Shown: positions 6,759 to 16,146 of the stretch, piece after piece
Position numbering within the stretch: position 1 is the first letter of the stretch
Layout of the letters: each line of letters opens with the position of its first letter
NCBI GenBank assembly: GCA_927417275.1
Contig: CAKMJV010000004.1
Location: 1 to 41,059 of the forward strand
Source: an uncultured Clostridia bacterium
GTDB taxonomy: Bacteria; Bacillota; Clostridia; Peptostreptococcales; Acidaminobacteraceae
DNA length: 41,059 nt
Direction: 5' to 3'
Notes under the pieces: generated by a model
What the model saw: the letters and a program-made list of their open reading frames with translations, nothing else
Told to the model about the DNA's origin: nothing
The model's database searches: none
Translations under genes and position numbers: made by a program

Positions 6759-8321
6759 TCAAGGGTTCTGGCGTTGTAGTCGCACCACCGTCTCCACATG
6801 ATTCGTATACGGAAACATATCCACCCCAACCATCTCTTTAACCTTATACCCATTAGAAGTCAATACCTTCAAATCACGCGCAAGCGTCTCAGGGTTACAA
6901 GACACATAAACCACTTTAGGCGGTGTGATTTTCAATAGTGCACCTAAAAAGTTCTCATCACTGCCACTGCGTGGTGGATCGAGGATGACTACATCGAGTT
7001 TTTCGCCTTCTGCAGCCATTTCTACCATCACCTCACCGGCATCACCTTGGTAGAAGTTAGCATTATCCACGCCATTGAGTTTCGCGTTGATGATGGCGTC
7101 GCGTACGGCATCTTTGTTCAGTTCCACACCAACCACTTGTTTGACGCGTGAACTGGCGATGATGCCGATGGTGCCGATGCCACAATAAGCATCGAGCAAT
7201 ACTTCACTGCCACTAAAATTAGCCATTTCCATCGCTTTGTTGTATAAGATTTCCGTTTGTATTGCATTGACCTGATAAAATGATTTGGGCGAAATGCGGA
7301 AGGTCTTACCACAGAGGGTGTCTTCGATGTAGCCCTTGCCGTAAAGTATGGATTCTTTTTCGCCTAGAACCATGCTGGTGCGTCTGTTATTGAGGTTAAA
7401 CACCACCGTCGTGATGCTTGGATGCTCTTTAACCAGTGCTTTAACGAAATTGTTTTTCGATGGGAAAATAGGGTTTCCGCCTACAATCACCACCATGACT
7501 TCGCCGCTCACATGACCCGTTCGGATCAATAGGTGTCGCATAAATCCCGTATCATAATCCTCTTCGTAGGGTTTCATTTTAAATGAAGGCATTAACTTTT
7601 TAACGGTCTGAATGATTGCATTGGCACGCACGTCTTGAATCATGCAATCCGTAATGGGAATCACGCGGTGCGAATCCTCTTCGTAGATGCCGACGATGAC
7701 CTTGCCCGTTTTGTCATATGAAAAAGTCGCATGGACTTTGTTTCTATAGTTAATGGGTTTTTCCATGCCGATGATGGGTGAAAGCTTCCCGAACCCACCA
7801 AGCATTTGCTCTAGTTTTCTTTGCTTGATTTTCAGTTGGCCTTCATAACTGATATTTTGAAGCTGGCATCCACCACATGAATGCGCGATGCTGCAAGGCG
7901 GCTCAACCTGAAACATACGATACGCAGGATCAACAGCATCTTTACGACGCCCTTCATAACGCGGCGAATCTTTCTTCGTATAACTCGACTTCTGACCTGA
8001 AGCCGCACCAACTTTAGATGTTCCCGACGGTTTTGCATAACCTTCCGACTTTGCAAGCCCTGAAGCCTTTGCACTTCCTACAGGTTTCGGCACATCAGCA
8101 CCCTTCGAACGCTCTGCCCCACTTACCACTTTTCTTTCCTTTTTCGGTTCATAATAATCATTCTCGAACTCAAAATAATCATCTGGTCGTGCATGGGTTG
8201 ACTTGCGTTTGCTCACAGGTCTGCCCTTTTTATCAAATGCCTCATAAAACGGCGTACTTGCTGCCTTGCCATCTACTGTTTTGCTACCCGTTGGTTTCTT
8301 ACCTTTTACTTCCTTCGCCAT
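6759..8321 (-). CDS. rlmD: 23S rRNA (uracil-5-)-methyltransferase RlmD-like
   Basis: The protein belongs to the RumA/RlmD/TrmA family, which makes 5-methyluridine in 23S rRNA using S-adenosylmethionine. Seen in order are an iron-sulfur cysteine cluster (CSIAHSCGGC at about residue 138, fourth Cys in ITDCMIQ), SAM-binding LLDAYCGIGTIGI, the DPPRSG loop, catalytic Cys in VSCNPETLARDL, and the final HVETVVRL. The first ~135 residues are a low-complexity Lys/Ser/Gly/Pro-rich extension with no TRAM domain visible; at 520 residues it is longer than the usual ~450. The ATG is preceded by GGAAAGAG. Paralogues of this family are hard to separate, so the exact target uridine is not certain. Confidence 0.88.
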   Translation of the reverse strand: MAKEVKGKKPTGSKTVDGKAASTPFYEAFDKKGRPVSKRKSTHARPDDYFEFENDYYEPKKERKVVSGAERSKGADVPKPVGSAKASGLAKSEGYAKPSGTSKVGAASGQKSSYTKKDSPRYEGRRKDAVDPAYRMFQVEPPCSIAHSCGGCQLQNISYEGQLKIKQRKLEQMLGGFGKLSPIIGMEKPINYRNKVHATFSYDKTGKVIVGIYEEDSHRVIPITDCMIQDVRANAIIQTVKKLMPSFKMKPYEEDYDTGFMRHLLIRTGHVSGEVMVVIVGGNPIFPSKNNFVKALVKEHPSITTVVFNLNNRRTSMVLGEKESILYGKGYIEDTLCGKTFRISPKSFYQVNAIQTEILYNKAMEMANFSGSEVLLDAYCGIGTIGIIASSRVKQVVGVELNKDAVRDAIINAKLNGVDNANFYQGDAGEVMVEMAAEGEKLDVVILDPPRSGSDENFLGALLKITPPKVVYVSCNPETLARDLKVLTSNGYKVKEMVGVDMFPYTNHVETVVRLQRQNP

Positions 8322-8369
8322 AATTTCACTCTTTCCTTATATTCACATTTATTTGGATCGTCACACGCC

Positions 8370-9050
8370 TTATTTATGAACAAGTGCGCGTAACCGAATT
8401 TTATCTATAACCTTCACACCGCCACGCGATAACGCAACATATCCCTCAGAAGCAAAGTACTTCAGCATCCTAGAGACCACTTCACGCGCAGAACCGATGT
8501 ATTTTGCGATTTGGTCATGGGTCATAGGTATATCATTTGAGCCCGTTCGAGCGATTTCGTCGATTAGGAAATTCGCCAATCGCTTGTCGAAACTCATAAA
8601 CAAAATTTGCTGCATTGCCCACATCACATCCGAAAAGCGGGAAACCGCCTCTTTATACGAAAAATTTTCCACATAGATATTTTGTGCTGATAGTGCCGCA
8701 TACACCTCTGAATGAATCATCAATATTTCACTGTCTAAATCGGCATCAATATGCACATCAAAGGTTATATTTGAAAGCACACATGACGAAGACAGTACGC
8801 ACACATCGCCTGGACTTAATCGGTACAGCGTGATCTCTCGTCCATCCTCAGAAAGCATGTACGTTCGAAGCCCACCGGATTTAATAATTAAAATCCCTGC
8901 ACAATCCTCATCGCCCCGATGAATCACATCACCACGTGAAAAGCGCGCCGCAAATGTATTTTCAACCAACTGAAGCTGCTCCACAGGATTAAGATGCGGC
9001 CAAAAAGTTAAAGTTTCTGTTAAAAACTGCTCATCATTGCGGTCTATCAT
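8370..9050 (-). CDS. Crp/Fnr-family transcriptional regulator
   Basis: The N-terminal cyclic-nucleotide-binding-type beta-barrel (about residues 25-120, with FSRGDVIHRGDEDCAGILII) is followed by a long dimerisation helix and a C-terminal winged HTH (MTHDQIAKYIGSAREVVSRM, then LKYFASEGYVALSRGGVKVI). The recognition helix region SAREVVSRMLK is typical of Crp/Fnr. There is no N-terminal Fnr cysteine cluster; Cys residues occur only in the barrel (DCAG, DVCVLSSSCVLS). It lies 88 bases downstream of the ferredoxin-like gene on the same strand, with GAGGTG before ATG at 9050. A redox or oxygen-linked role is suggested by that partner, but the ligand is unknown. Confidence 0.9.
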   Translation of the reverse strand: MIDRNDEQFLTETLTFWPHLNPVEQLQLVENTFAARFSRGDVIHRGDEDCAGILIIKSGGLRTYMLSEDGREITLYRLSPGDVCVLSSSCVLSNITFDVHIDADLDSEILMIHSEVYAALSAQNIYVENFSYKEAVSRFSDVMWAMQQILFMSFDKRLANFLIDEIARTGSNDIPMTHDQIAKYIGSAREVVSRMLKYFASEGYVALSRGGVKVIDKIRLRALVHK

Positions 9051-9138
9051 AGTCACCTCATATAAAATATCTCAAAAAAAGTAAAACCCATTTTCAAGCA
9101 TATACTATAGTATACCACATGAAAACAGGTTTTTTAAC

Positions 9139-9372
9139 TTATTCCAGTACCAATGCACCCATGGGACAAAATCTCACACACTTGGCACACTTGATGCATT
9201 TATTCATATCCACTACAGGCGCACCGTATCCCACTTGTTTGAGTGCATCCACTGGACACACACGCACCGAAGGGCACGGATGATTCTGTGGGCAACGGTT
9301 CACTTTTACAACCAAAGTCATTTCCTCTAAAGGCCGCTTCGCAGCAACTTCCTTTTTACCAAAATTAAACAT
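9139..9372 (-). CDS. Ferredoxin-like 4Fe-4S protein
   Basis: The 77-residue protein has a standard second cluster motif CIKCAKCVRFCP. The first motif is atypical, spaced CPQNHPCPSVRVCP (C-x5-C-x5-CP) instead of C-x2-C-x2-C. The pattern still gives seven cysteines, so one full 4Fe-4S cluster is expected and a second is possible. The N-terminal ~20 residues are a Lys-rich lead. The ribosome site is GAGGTG. It precedes the Crp/Fnr gene; the pair is a recurring clostridial arrangement in my recollection, so the protein may feed a redox signal to the regulator rather than act as a bulk electron carrier. That last point is inference. Confidence 0.88.
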   Translation of the reverse strand: MFNFGKKEVAAKRPLEEMTLVVKVNRCPQNHPCPSVRVCPVDALKQVGYGAPVVDMNKCIKCAKCVRFCPMGALVLE

Positions 9373-9462
9373 ATCTTACACCTCATATTTTATAATCGCC
9401 AAATAAACTCAAGACTGATTATAACGCATAGGCAAATAACATTCTGTGATTAACTCACATTT

Positions 9463-10125
9463 CTAATCCCGTGTCTGGAGCCCACTGCCCGTAATGGGAA
9501 TCACATCCCCTAAATACGTCGGCTCAGGTTTAAGTACCCCTGCCATCACAAACGCTTTCACGCGCGCACCCACTTCTCTAATACGGTATTGAAGCATTTT
9601 TTCATACACATACGTATCAGACGCCACACTTTGAACCTCAAGCCCCATCCGCTGCGCAATGTACGCGGCACGCACCACATGATATTCTTGACTGACGATA
9701 ATGGCACGCTTTACTAAAAAAATGGCTTTCATCCGGTACACCGAATCATACGTGTTAAAACCCGCATGGTCTAGGAAAATATCTTCCGCCGGAACGCCAG
9801 CTGCTTCCAAATAAGCACTCATGGCTTTCACTTCGTCATAAGACTTAGAGCCATGATCGCCACTGACGATGATCTTAGGTGCCTTCCCCATCTCATAGAG
9901 CATAAGGCCAAAGTCCAACCGATCTTTAAGCATCCTAGAAACCGTACCCCCAGGATGGACATAAGCCCCAAGAATCAAAATCGCCTCTGCAGGGTCTGTC
10001 TCCTCCATCGTTCTCAAAGTCGTTTTCCCCGAAGCCGCCACATATAAATCAATCCCTATTATACACAGCGCAAAAATCGCACCGATACCAATTAAAATGA
10101 TTAACATTTTTATACCCTTCCTCAT
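9463..10125 (-). CDS. SanA/YdcF-like DUF218 membrane protein
   Basis: One N-terminal membrane segment (about residues 4-25) is followed by an extracytoplasmic DUF218 domain: AILILGAYVHPGG, MLYEMGKAPKIIVSG, YDEVKAMSAYL, and IIVSQEYHVVRA. This matches the SanA (vancomycin exclusion) / YdcF / ElyC group, linked to cell-envelope integrity. The start at 10125 is preferred because GAGGAG lies 7 bases upstream; an ATG at 10140 overlaps that site. The gene stands between unrelated genes. The precise biochemical activity of the family is unsettled. Confidence 0.88.
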   Translation of the reverse strand: MRKGIKMLIILIGIGAIFALCIIGIDLYVAASGKTTLRTMEETDPAEAILILGAYVHPGGTVSRMLKDRLDFGLMLYEMGKAPKIIVSGDHGSKSYDEVKAMSAYLEAAGVPAEDIFLDHAGFNTYDSVYRMKAIFLVKRAIIVSQEYHVVRAAYIAQRMGLEVQSVASDTYVYEKMLQYRIREVGARVKAFVMAGVLKPEPTYLGDVIPITGSGLQTRD

Positions 10126-10173
10126 GGCGTCACTCCTCATATGAGAATCGTATAGATCTTAAATTGCGTCTTC

Positions 10174-11268
10174 TTATGCCCATTTATATCTAATACGCTC
10201 ATTACTATAACTATCCCAACCAATCATTCCTTCTTTCATCAACCTACCAATTACAATATAAGGCCGAACGCAACACAAATCAGCAAAAGCTCTTATTGCA
10301 TCCAGAGAAAAATTATTTTCCGCCACAAATCGCTTAAAATCTATCGTGGGAATTAAAATATCGCTAGCAAACTTATCCGCTTTTAACTCAGCATCACCAG
10401 AAACGGATTCAAAATCAACAAATTTAATTTTTACATCTCCATGAATAATATGGGCAATCTCATGAAAAAGTGTAAACCAAAAAATATCTGCAAAACTGTT
10501 TCTGATCGTCATGCAAAGAATCAGTTTCCCATCCTCTGTTTTCTTAATAAATCCATGAACAGGCGCACCTCTAAAGTTTTTTACAATTTTAAATGCTATT
10601 CCACATTCTGCGAAAATCTTCTCAAGTACATGTTGAACCTCATGCGCCTGCAAAAACATAACCTGTTTTATCTCTGGCATTTTTGATCGTAGTTTTTCCA
10701 AATTAATTACATCTAAAATTTCAATATCTTGAGTCAACATTTCACACATTCTTTGCCATGCAAAAAGAACATATACATCTACTTTATTATTATTTACCTG
10801 CGCTCTAAATGCTGCACTATATGCTAAATTTGGAATGTCCGTCAAATCACTAATGCCCATAATTTTTCTTAAATCGAGTACCTTTGCTGCCGAACTGTCT
10901 TCTTTTTTTATCCAACCAAATTCACTCCAGTGTTCAATGACATCTTTCAAATGTTTAAGTACAGAAATTTCCTCATCTGAAATATTATTCATTTCTTCAA
11001 ACTCTAGTAATTCTCGATCATAATTAGACTGTAGATTCATCCAAAATTCTGCTTCAATGCCCAATGCATATTCAAGTTTTTTAGCAAAAGATACTGAAAT
11101 TGGTTTAACGCCATTAACGATTGTACTTATATGTTTTTCTGTCATGCCCGTTCTAATAGACAATTCCTTTTGACTCATTTCTCTATCTTCTAACACTTCT
11201 GCAAGCGTTTCTCCCGGATGTAATATAAAATCACGGGATAATCCAGTTGTTTTTTGATCCTTTTCCAT
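10174..11268 (-). CDS. HigA-like antitoxin fused to ImmA/IrrE peptidase
   Basis: Residues 13-75 are a HigA/VapI-type HTH (HPGETLAEVLEDREMSQKEL, then TGMTEKHISTIVNGVKPISV). A helical linker follows, then a C-terminal ImmA/IrrE metallopeptidase domain with the zinc motif HEIAH (LFHEIAHIIHG, about residue 268-272) and the downstream AELKADKFASDILIP Glu ligand. The 364-residue length fits this two-domain class. Its start overlaps the toxin-like gene end by 38 bases, so translation is coupled; AAAGGAG lies about 12 bases upstream. Expected role: neutralise the toxin and repress the operon. The peptidase domain could control turnover of one of the partners. Confidence 0.88.
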   Translation of the reverse strand: MEKDQKTTGLSRDFILHPGETLAEVLEDREMSQKELSIRTGMTEKHISTIVNGVKPISVSFAKKLEYALGIEAEFWMNLQSNYDRELLEFEEMNNISDEEISVLKHLKDVIEHWSEFGWIKKEDSSAAKVLDLRKIMGISDLTDIPNLAYSAAFRAQVNNNKVDVYVLFAWQRMCEMLTQDIEILDVINLEKLRSKMPEIKQVMFLQAHEVQHVLEKIFAECGIAFKIVKNFRGAPVHGFIKKTEDGKLILCMTIRNSFADIFWFTLFHEIAHIIHGDVKIKFVDFESVSGDAELKADKFASDILIPTIDFKRFVAENNFSLDAIRAFADLCCVRPYIVIGRLMKEGMIGWDSYSNERIRYKWA

Positions 11269-11632
11269 GATAATCCATCACTCCTTTTATTATTAAAGTG
11301 TCACAAAATTTTAAACTTTCTGCACTTCTATCACTGGTATTTGGTGCGACAATTAATCTGTAATTCGCTGTAAGATGTAATGCGTAATCACCATCTTTAT
11401 CACCACTTAACGACTCCATCTTTCCAATTCTTGATGCCAACAATGCAAAGAACGATGAAAATGCAACCATCTGATTATATCTTTTCTTGACTGATTTTGT
11501 CATTTCTAATCCGATATGTTTTTTCATTAGATTTTTTGAATTTTGAACATTATTCAAATCATCAAATAATTCTTTTACATTTGAATTTTCATATTCAATG
11601 CGCAAACAACGCCCACACCCTTTCTTACCCAT
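11231..11632 (-). CDS. HigB/RelE-like toxin
   Basis: The protein has the small RelE/HigB-type fold signature: LRIEYENSNVKELFDDL at the N-terminus, YNQMVAFSSFFALLASRIG, then the strand-rich core DYALHLTANYRLIVAPN. Family members cleave ribosome-bound mRNA. It is immediately upstream of, and overlaps, the HigA-like gene, the usual higB-higA order. The start is uncertain: the ATG at 11632 lies only about 12 bases from the -10 box, nearly leaderless, while a TTG at 11605 (starting at LRIEYEN, where family members usually begin) follows GAAAGGG. The shorter version would be 124 residues. Confidence 0.8.
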   Translation of the reverse strand: MGKKGCGRCLRIEYENSNVKELFDDLNNVQNSKNLMKKHIGLEMTKSVKKRYNQMVAFSSFFALLASRIGKMESLSGDKDGDYALHLTANYRLIVAPNTSDRSAESLKFCDTLIIKGVMDYHGKGSKNNWIIP

Positions 11633-11643
11633 TAGGTAACTTT

Positions 11644-11675
11644 ATTATATAACACATTTACAAAAGGTTCAACCT
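11644..11675 (-). promoter_or_regulatory. Promoter and possible operator of the toxin-antitoxin pair
   Basis: On the minus strand TTGAAC (11672-11667) and perfect TATAAT (11649-11644) are 17 bases apart. The -35 box is embedded in the palindrome AGGTTGAACCT (11665-11675), a natural binding site for the HTH domain of the antitoxin. Autoregulation is inferred. Confidence 0.6.
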
Positions 11676-11681
11676 ATTTCC

Positions 11682-11711
11682 AAAAAAATCCACCAACAAA
11701 ACGTCGGTGGA
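11682..11711 (-). terminator. Terminator of the metY-metA operon
   Basis: On the minus strand TCCACC and GGTGGA pair across an 11-base loop (11711-11689), followed by seven T. It separates metA from the toxin-antitoxin promoter. Confidence 0.8.
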
Positions 11712-11750
11712 CTCCTATTAACTATTTTGATTTCTTATACGAGCACCACA

Positions 11751-12668
11751 TCACCCAATCTCATCAAGCAAATACGGCGTCTCCTGATACACATAATAAT
11801 TCAACCAGTTCGAAAACAGCAAATGCGCATGAGAACGCCAAGTAACACGTGGGATTAACTTATGATCGTCATTCTCAAAATAGTTCTTGGGCACTTCGAT
11901 GGGCAGACCGTTATTTAAATCGCGAAAATACTCTGTGGCAAGGGTCATCTGATCGTATTCTGAATGCCCTGTGGCATAGACTTCGCGGCCGTCTTTAGAG
12001 ACGATGAGCCCAACGCCAGTTTCATCAGAATACGCAACCACTTCTAGGTTTGAGATGCGCTCGATGTCCGAGCGTAGAATTTCAGTGTGTCTGGACTGCG
12101 GGATATTAAACGTGTCATCAAAGCCTCGGAGCAGTTTTGTGTTTGGCTTTTCCACATGGTGCGGAAAAACGCCAAAACACTTCTTAGAAAGTGGCCTCTT
12201 TTGTATGCCGTAGTGCTTGTAAAGCGCCGCCTGAGCCCCCCAGCAGATGTGGAAGGTGGCAAACCCGTGGTGACGCGACCAGTCGAGTACTTCTTCAAGC
12301 GCGTTCCAATACGTCACTTCCTCAAACGCCAGATTTTCAACTGGCGCTCCCGTGATGATGAGACCGTCGAAGTTTTGATGCTTAATCGCCGAAAACGGGT
12401 GATAAAAGCGATCGAGGTATGCACTGGAGGTGTTTTTGGAAATATGCCCATCAATTTGAATCAAAACGATTTCCGTTTGAAGGGGCGAATTGCCAAGCAC
12501 CCTTAATAGTTGTGTTTCCGTGGTGACCTTCGTCGGCATGAGGTTTAGGATGCCGATGCGAAGGGGGCGGATGTCTTGATGCACCGCCCGAAACTCTGTC
12601 ATGGTGAAAATATTTTCATTTGCCAGAACCGAAGCCGCTGGTAAATCATTTGGAATGATAATTGGCAT
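11751..12668 (-). CDS. metA: Homoserine O-acetyltransferase (MetA/MetX-type MetAA)
   Basis: This is a full-length MetA-family protein (305 residues) that activates homoserine for methionine synthesis. The catalytic residues are Cys142 (HICWGAQ), His235 and Glu237 (TGHSEYD). Residue 111 is Glu (GAPVEN), which in this family marks acetyl-CoA rather than succinyl-CoA use, so the product should be O-acetylhomoserine. This agrees with the upstream metY, which uses exactly that substrate. GAGGGGGAAAACCA precedes the ATG, 15 bases after metY. Expression should follow the S-box riboswitch upstream of metY. Confidence 0.94.
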   Translation of the reverse strand: MPIIIPNDLPAASVLANENIFTMTEFRAVHQDIRPLRIGILNLMPTKVTTETQLLRVLGNSPLQTEIVLIQIDGHISKNTSSAYLDRFYHPFSAIKHQNFDGLIITGAPVENLAFEEVTYWNALEEVLDWSRHHGFATFHICWGAQAALYKHYGIQKRPLSKKCFGVFPHHVEKPNTKLLRGFDDTFNIPQSRHTEILRSDIERISNLEVVAYSDETGVGLIVSKDGREVYATGHSEYDQMTLATEYFRDLNNGLPIEVPKNYFENDDHKLIPRVTWRSHAHLLFSNWLNYYVYQETPYLLDEIG

Positions 12669-12683
12669 TGGTTTTCCCCCTCT

Positions 12684-13985
<1,302 letters not shown>

Positions 13986-14017
13986 CTATTAAAATAAATT
14001 AACCGGAAAATAACAAA

Positions 14018-14040
14018 GACCTCTTTCCTAGAAAGAGGTC
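14018..14040 (-). terminator. S-box riboswitch terminator
   Basis: On the minus strand GACCTCTTTC and GAAAGAGGTC are joined by a short CTAG-centred turn and followed by TTTGTTATTTT. It is the expression platform between the SAM aptamer and metY. Confidence 0.85.
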
Positions 14041-14062
14041 CAAAAATTATAAGCTTTGTCCT

Positions 14063-14163
14063 CTCTCATCTCTCAGTCTTTAAAACTGCAGGAATTAGCA
14101 CCATGCATTACTGCTGGTTGCCGGGCGTCATAGGGCCTGTCCCTCCGCCACTCTGGATAAGAG
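14063..14163 (-). promoter_or_regulatory. SAM-I (S-box) riboswitch
   Basis: Read on the minus strand, the leader shows the S-box landmarks in order: CTTATCCAGAGTGGCGGAGG, GACAGGCCC, TATGACGCCCGGCAACC, TGGTGCTAATTCCTGC and closing GATGAGAG. P1 forms between CTCTTATC (14163-14156) and GATGAGAG (14070-14063). S-adenosylmethionine binding should favour the terminator at 14018-14040 and switch metY-metA off. Confidence 0.96.
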
Positions 14164-14186
14164 TATCTCGTTATTCGGTTTTACAT

Positions 14187-14216
14187 ATACTAGCATACAA
14201 GTATTTTGCCTGTCAA
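14187..14216 (-). promoter_or_regulatory. Promoter of the metY-metA operon
   Basis: On the minus strand TTGACA (14216-14211) and TAGTAT (14192-14187) are 18 bases apart, about 25 bases before the start of the S-box aptamer. Confidence 0.65.
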
Positions 14217-14220
14217 TGTT

Positions 14221-14520
14221 TTATTCTTGTTTTTTCAATCCAAGTCCTTTGACGATCATTTTTTCGAAAATCAGTGTTTTTTCAACGTCGAACTGTAGCA
14301 CAGGTGTAATCACTTTTACGTTTTTATCAATATAAAGCGTTATGCCGTTAAATTCAGATACATTGAATTTATCTAAATGATCTGGTTGTTTAAAATATAT
14401 ATCTTCAACTTCATATGTTGGGCAGCATCCACCACCTGTTATCTCTATTTCCAAAGTAATCACATTGTGCTGCTTTCTTTCTAAATAGTCCAAACCCGCG
14501 TCTGAAATCTTAATATTCAC
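14221..14520 (-). CDS. HesB-like CC-motif protein (selenoprotein-family relative)
   Basis: The 99-residue protein begins MNIKISDAGLDYLERK, resembling IscA/HesB-type beta-rich proteins, and has the diagnostic GGGCCPTYEV motif at about residues 29-38. I recall a family in which one of these adjacent cysteines is selenocysteine in some anaerobes; here both are encoded as Cys and no in-frame UGA is present. The start is GTG with AAAGGGGATTCAA upstream, 31 bases after the multicopper oxidase stop, so the two are probably co-transcribed. The adjacent cysteines suggest metal or thiol chemistry; the exact role is unknown. Confidence 0.6.
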   Translation of the reverse strand: MNIKISDAGLDYLERKQHNVITLEIEITGGGCCPTYEVEDIYFKQPDHLDKFNVSEFNGITLYIDKNVKVITPVLQFDVEKTLIFEKMIVKGLGLKKQE

Positions 14521-14551
14521 TTGAATCCCCTTTCTTATCCTCTTTAAGATT

Positions 14552-15979
14552 CTACTTTACTTCCAACTGTCCCATCATGCCGGCTTCCTCATGTTCAAGT
14601 ATATGACAATGATACATGAATAGTCCTTCGTATTCAAATTTCACGATGATTTTAACCGTCTCGTTTGAATAGACGTAAACGGTGTCTTTCCAACCTTGTT
14701 CATTTAGATAGGGTGGATTGCCGTCTCTACTGAGCACTTGAAATTGCGTGCCATGAATATGAAACGGATGCCCAGGACTTCGCATCATCATAGAAGCTCT
14801 GGTGGTAATTTCCCAGACCTCCATTGTACCCAGTGCAACATCATCATCGATTCGGTTCATATCAAAAGCGCTGCCATTTAAAGTCACCATATGCCCCATG
14901 CCATCCAGTGTGATCGTTTTGGTGCTTGAGGCCAGGTTTTCATCCATTTTTTCGATCATCGCCAAACGTTCAGGTATTTCAGTAAGATCGTCTGCGTCTT
15001 CACCCACGATAAAAGTCATGACCCGCTCGTTCTCATTTAATAATTTGATGACATCACCCGTGTCATAGATGGAAAAATCGATGATGATCTCCGCGCGCTC
15101 ACCAGGTGTGATAAACAATTCTTCTGTTAACAGCGGCGATTCAAGTAACCCTCCATCGGATGCGATTTGATGAAATGCATGGTCATTTTCAAGTCTTAAG
15201 GTAAAATTACTTGCATTGGCACCATTTAAGACTCTGAATCTCATTTTAACCTTTTGAACAACCAGATTTGGCGTGATCGCGCCATTGACAAGCACCTGAT
15301 CGCCTACAGCACCATCCATCATGTTGTCTCTATAAACAAAAGCACCTTCACGATTAAAACTTCTGTCTTGAATAATTAAGGGGATATCGTTGATGCCGTA
15401 ATCATCGGGAAGATTTAATGCTTTCGAGTTTTCGTCTTCTACGATGATCATACCTGCGAGTCCATTGTACACTTGAATCGCAGTGGTTCCAATCACATGT
15501 GGATGAAACCAAAGCGTCGCAGCCGGTTGATTAATGGTAAAACTCGGTTCCCATGTTGCTTTTGAAGGGATGACTTGATGCGGGCCACCATCGGCAGTCC
15601 CAGGGACAACTAAGCCGTGCCAATGAACCGATGTCGTCTCATCCAAATCATTTTTAACATGCATGCGTACTGCTTCACCTCGGCTCACTTTGATAACAGG
15701 TCCGAGATAATCACCATTATACCCCAGCGTAGCCGTTTGCTTGCCTTCTATGAAATTTGAAGTGCCATACTGAGCATTTATATAATATTCGGCGATCTGT
15801 TCGTCTGGATTCGAGTCAACCAAAAGTTCTGGAATCGGTAAGGCATTTTTTTGAATGTCGTCTGTTTCTTTTTCTAAAACTATCGGCGTTTCAACGGAAG
15901 CATCCTGATTATTAACATAAATGCCGATCAATATGATTCCCATGATTAAGAGTGCTACGATTAGCCATTTCATTTTCAT
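14552..15979 (-). CDS. Multicopper oxidase
   Basis: After an N-terminal signal or anchor segment (about residues 3-22) come the four copper-binding motifs: HWHGL, WFHPH, HPFHIHGTQF, and YHCHILEHEEAGMMG with the type 1 Cys and axial Met. All ligands for the type 1 and trinuclear centres are present, so it should be an active laccase/CueO/FtsP-type oxidase facing outside the membrane. Likely substrates are Cu(I), Mn(II) or phenols; sequence alone does not decide. The start at 15979 follows AGGTG at good spacing. It is notable in an apparently anaerobic background. The CC-motif gene follows it. Confidence 0.92.
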   Translation of the reverse strand: MKMKWLIVALLIMGIILIGIYVNNQDASVETPIVLEKETDDIQKNALPIPELLVDSNPDEQIAEYYINAQYGTSNFIEGKQTATLGYNGDYLGPVIKVSRGEAVRMHVKNDLDETTSVHWHGLVVPGTADGGPHQVIPSKATWEPSFTINQPAATLWFHPHVIGTTAIQVYNGLAGMIIVEDENSKALNLPDDYGINDIPLIIQDRSFNREGAFVYRDNMMDGAVGDQVLVNGAITPNLVVQKVKMRFRVLNGANASNFTLRLENDHAFHQIASDGGLLESPLLTEELFITPGERAEIIIDFSIYDTGDVIKLLNENERVMTFIVGEDADDLTEIPERLAMIEKMDENLASSTKTITLDGMGHMVTLNGSAFDMNRIDDDVALGTMEVWEITTRASMMMRSPGHPFHIHGTQFQVLSRDGNPPYLNEQGWKDTVYVYSNETVKIIVKFEYEGLFMYHCHILEHEEAGMMGQLEVK

Positions 15980-16003
15980 TACATTCACCTGCCTTATACA
16001 CTA

Positions 16004-16028
16004 GTTACCCTTATTCCTTAGAAGTAAC
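16004..16028. promoter_or_regulatory. Possible operator upstream of the multicopper oxidase
   Basis: An imperfect dyad, GTTAC and GTAAC around a 15-base centre, lies about 25 bases before the oxidase start, upstream of a TATAAG -10-like sequence. It could bind a metal-responsive regulator. No regulator gene is adjacent, and the assignment is weak. Confidence 0.3.
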
Positions 16029-16146
16029 CATATCGTCCCTTTGAAGGTCGCATTCAAGTTATTATTCTATGTATGTTTTATTTTATGGACATTTCTGATA
16101 TAATGAAACGTCAATATTTACTATTCATTACCGATTGAGAGGACTT

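Noticed and set aside
14221..14520. Selenocysteine codon in the CC-motif protein
   Set aside because: Both positions are ordinary Cys codons and the frame has no internal UGA.
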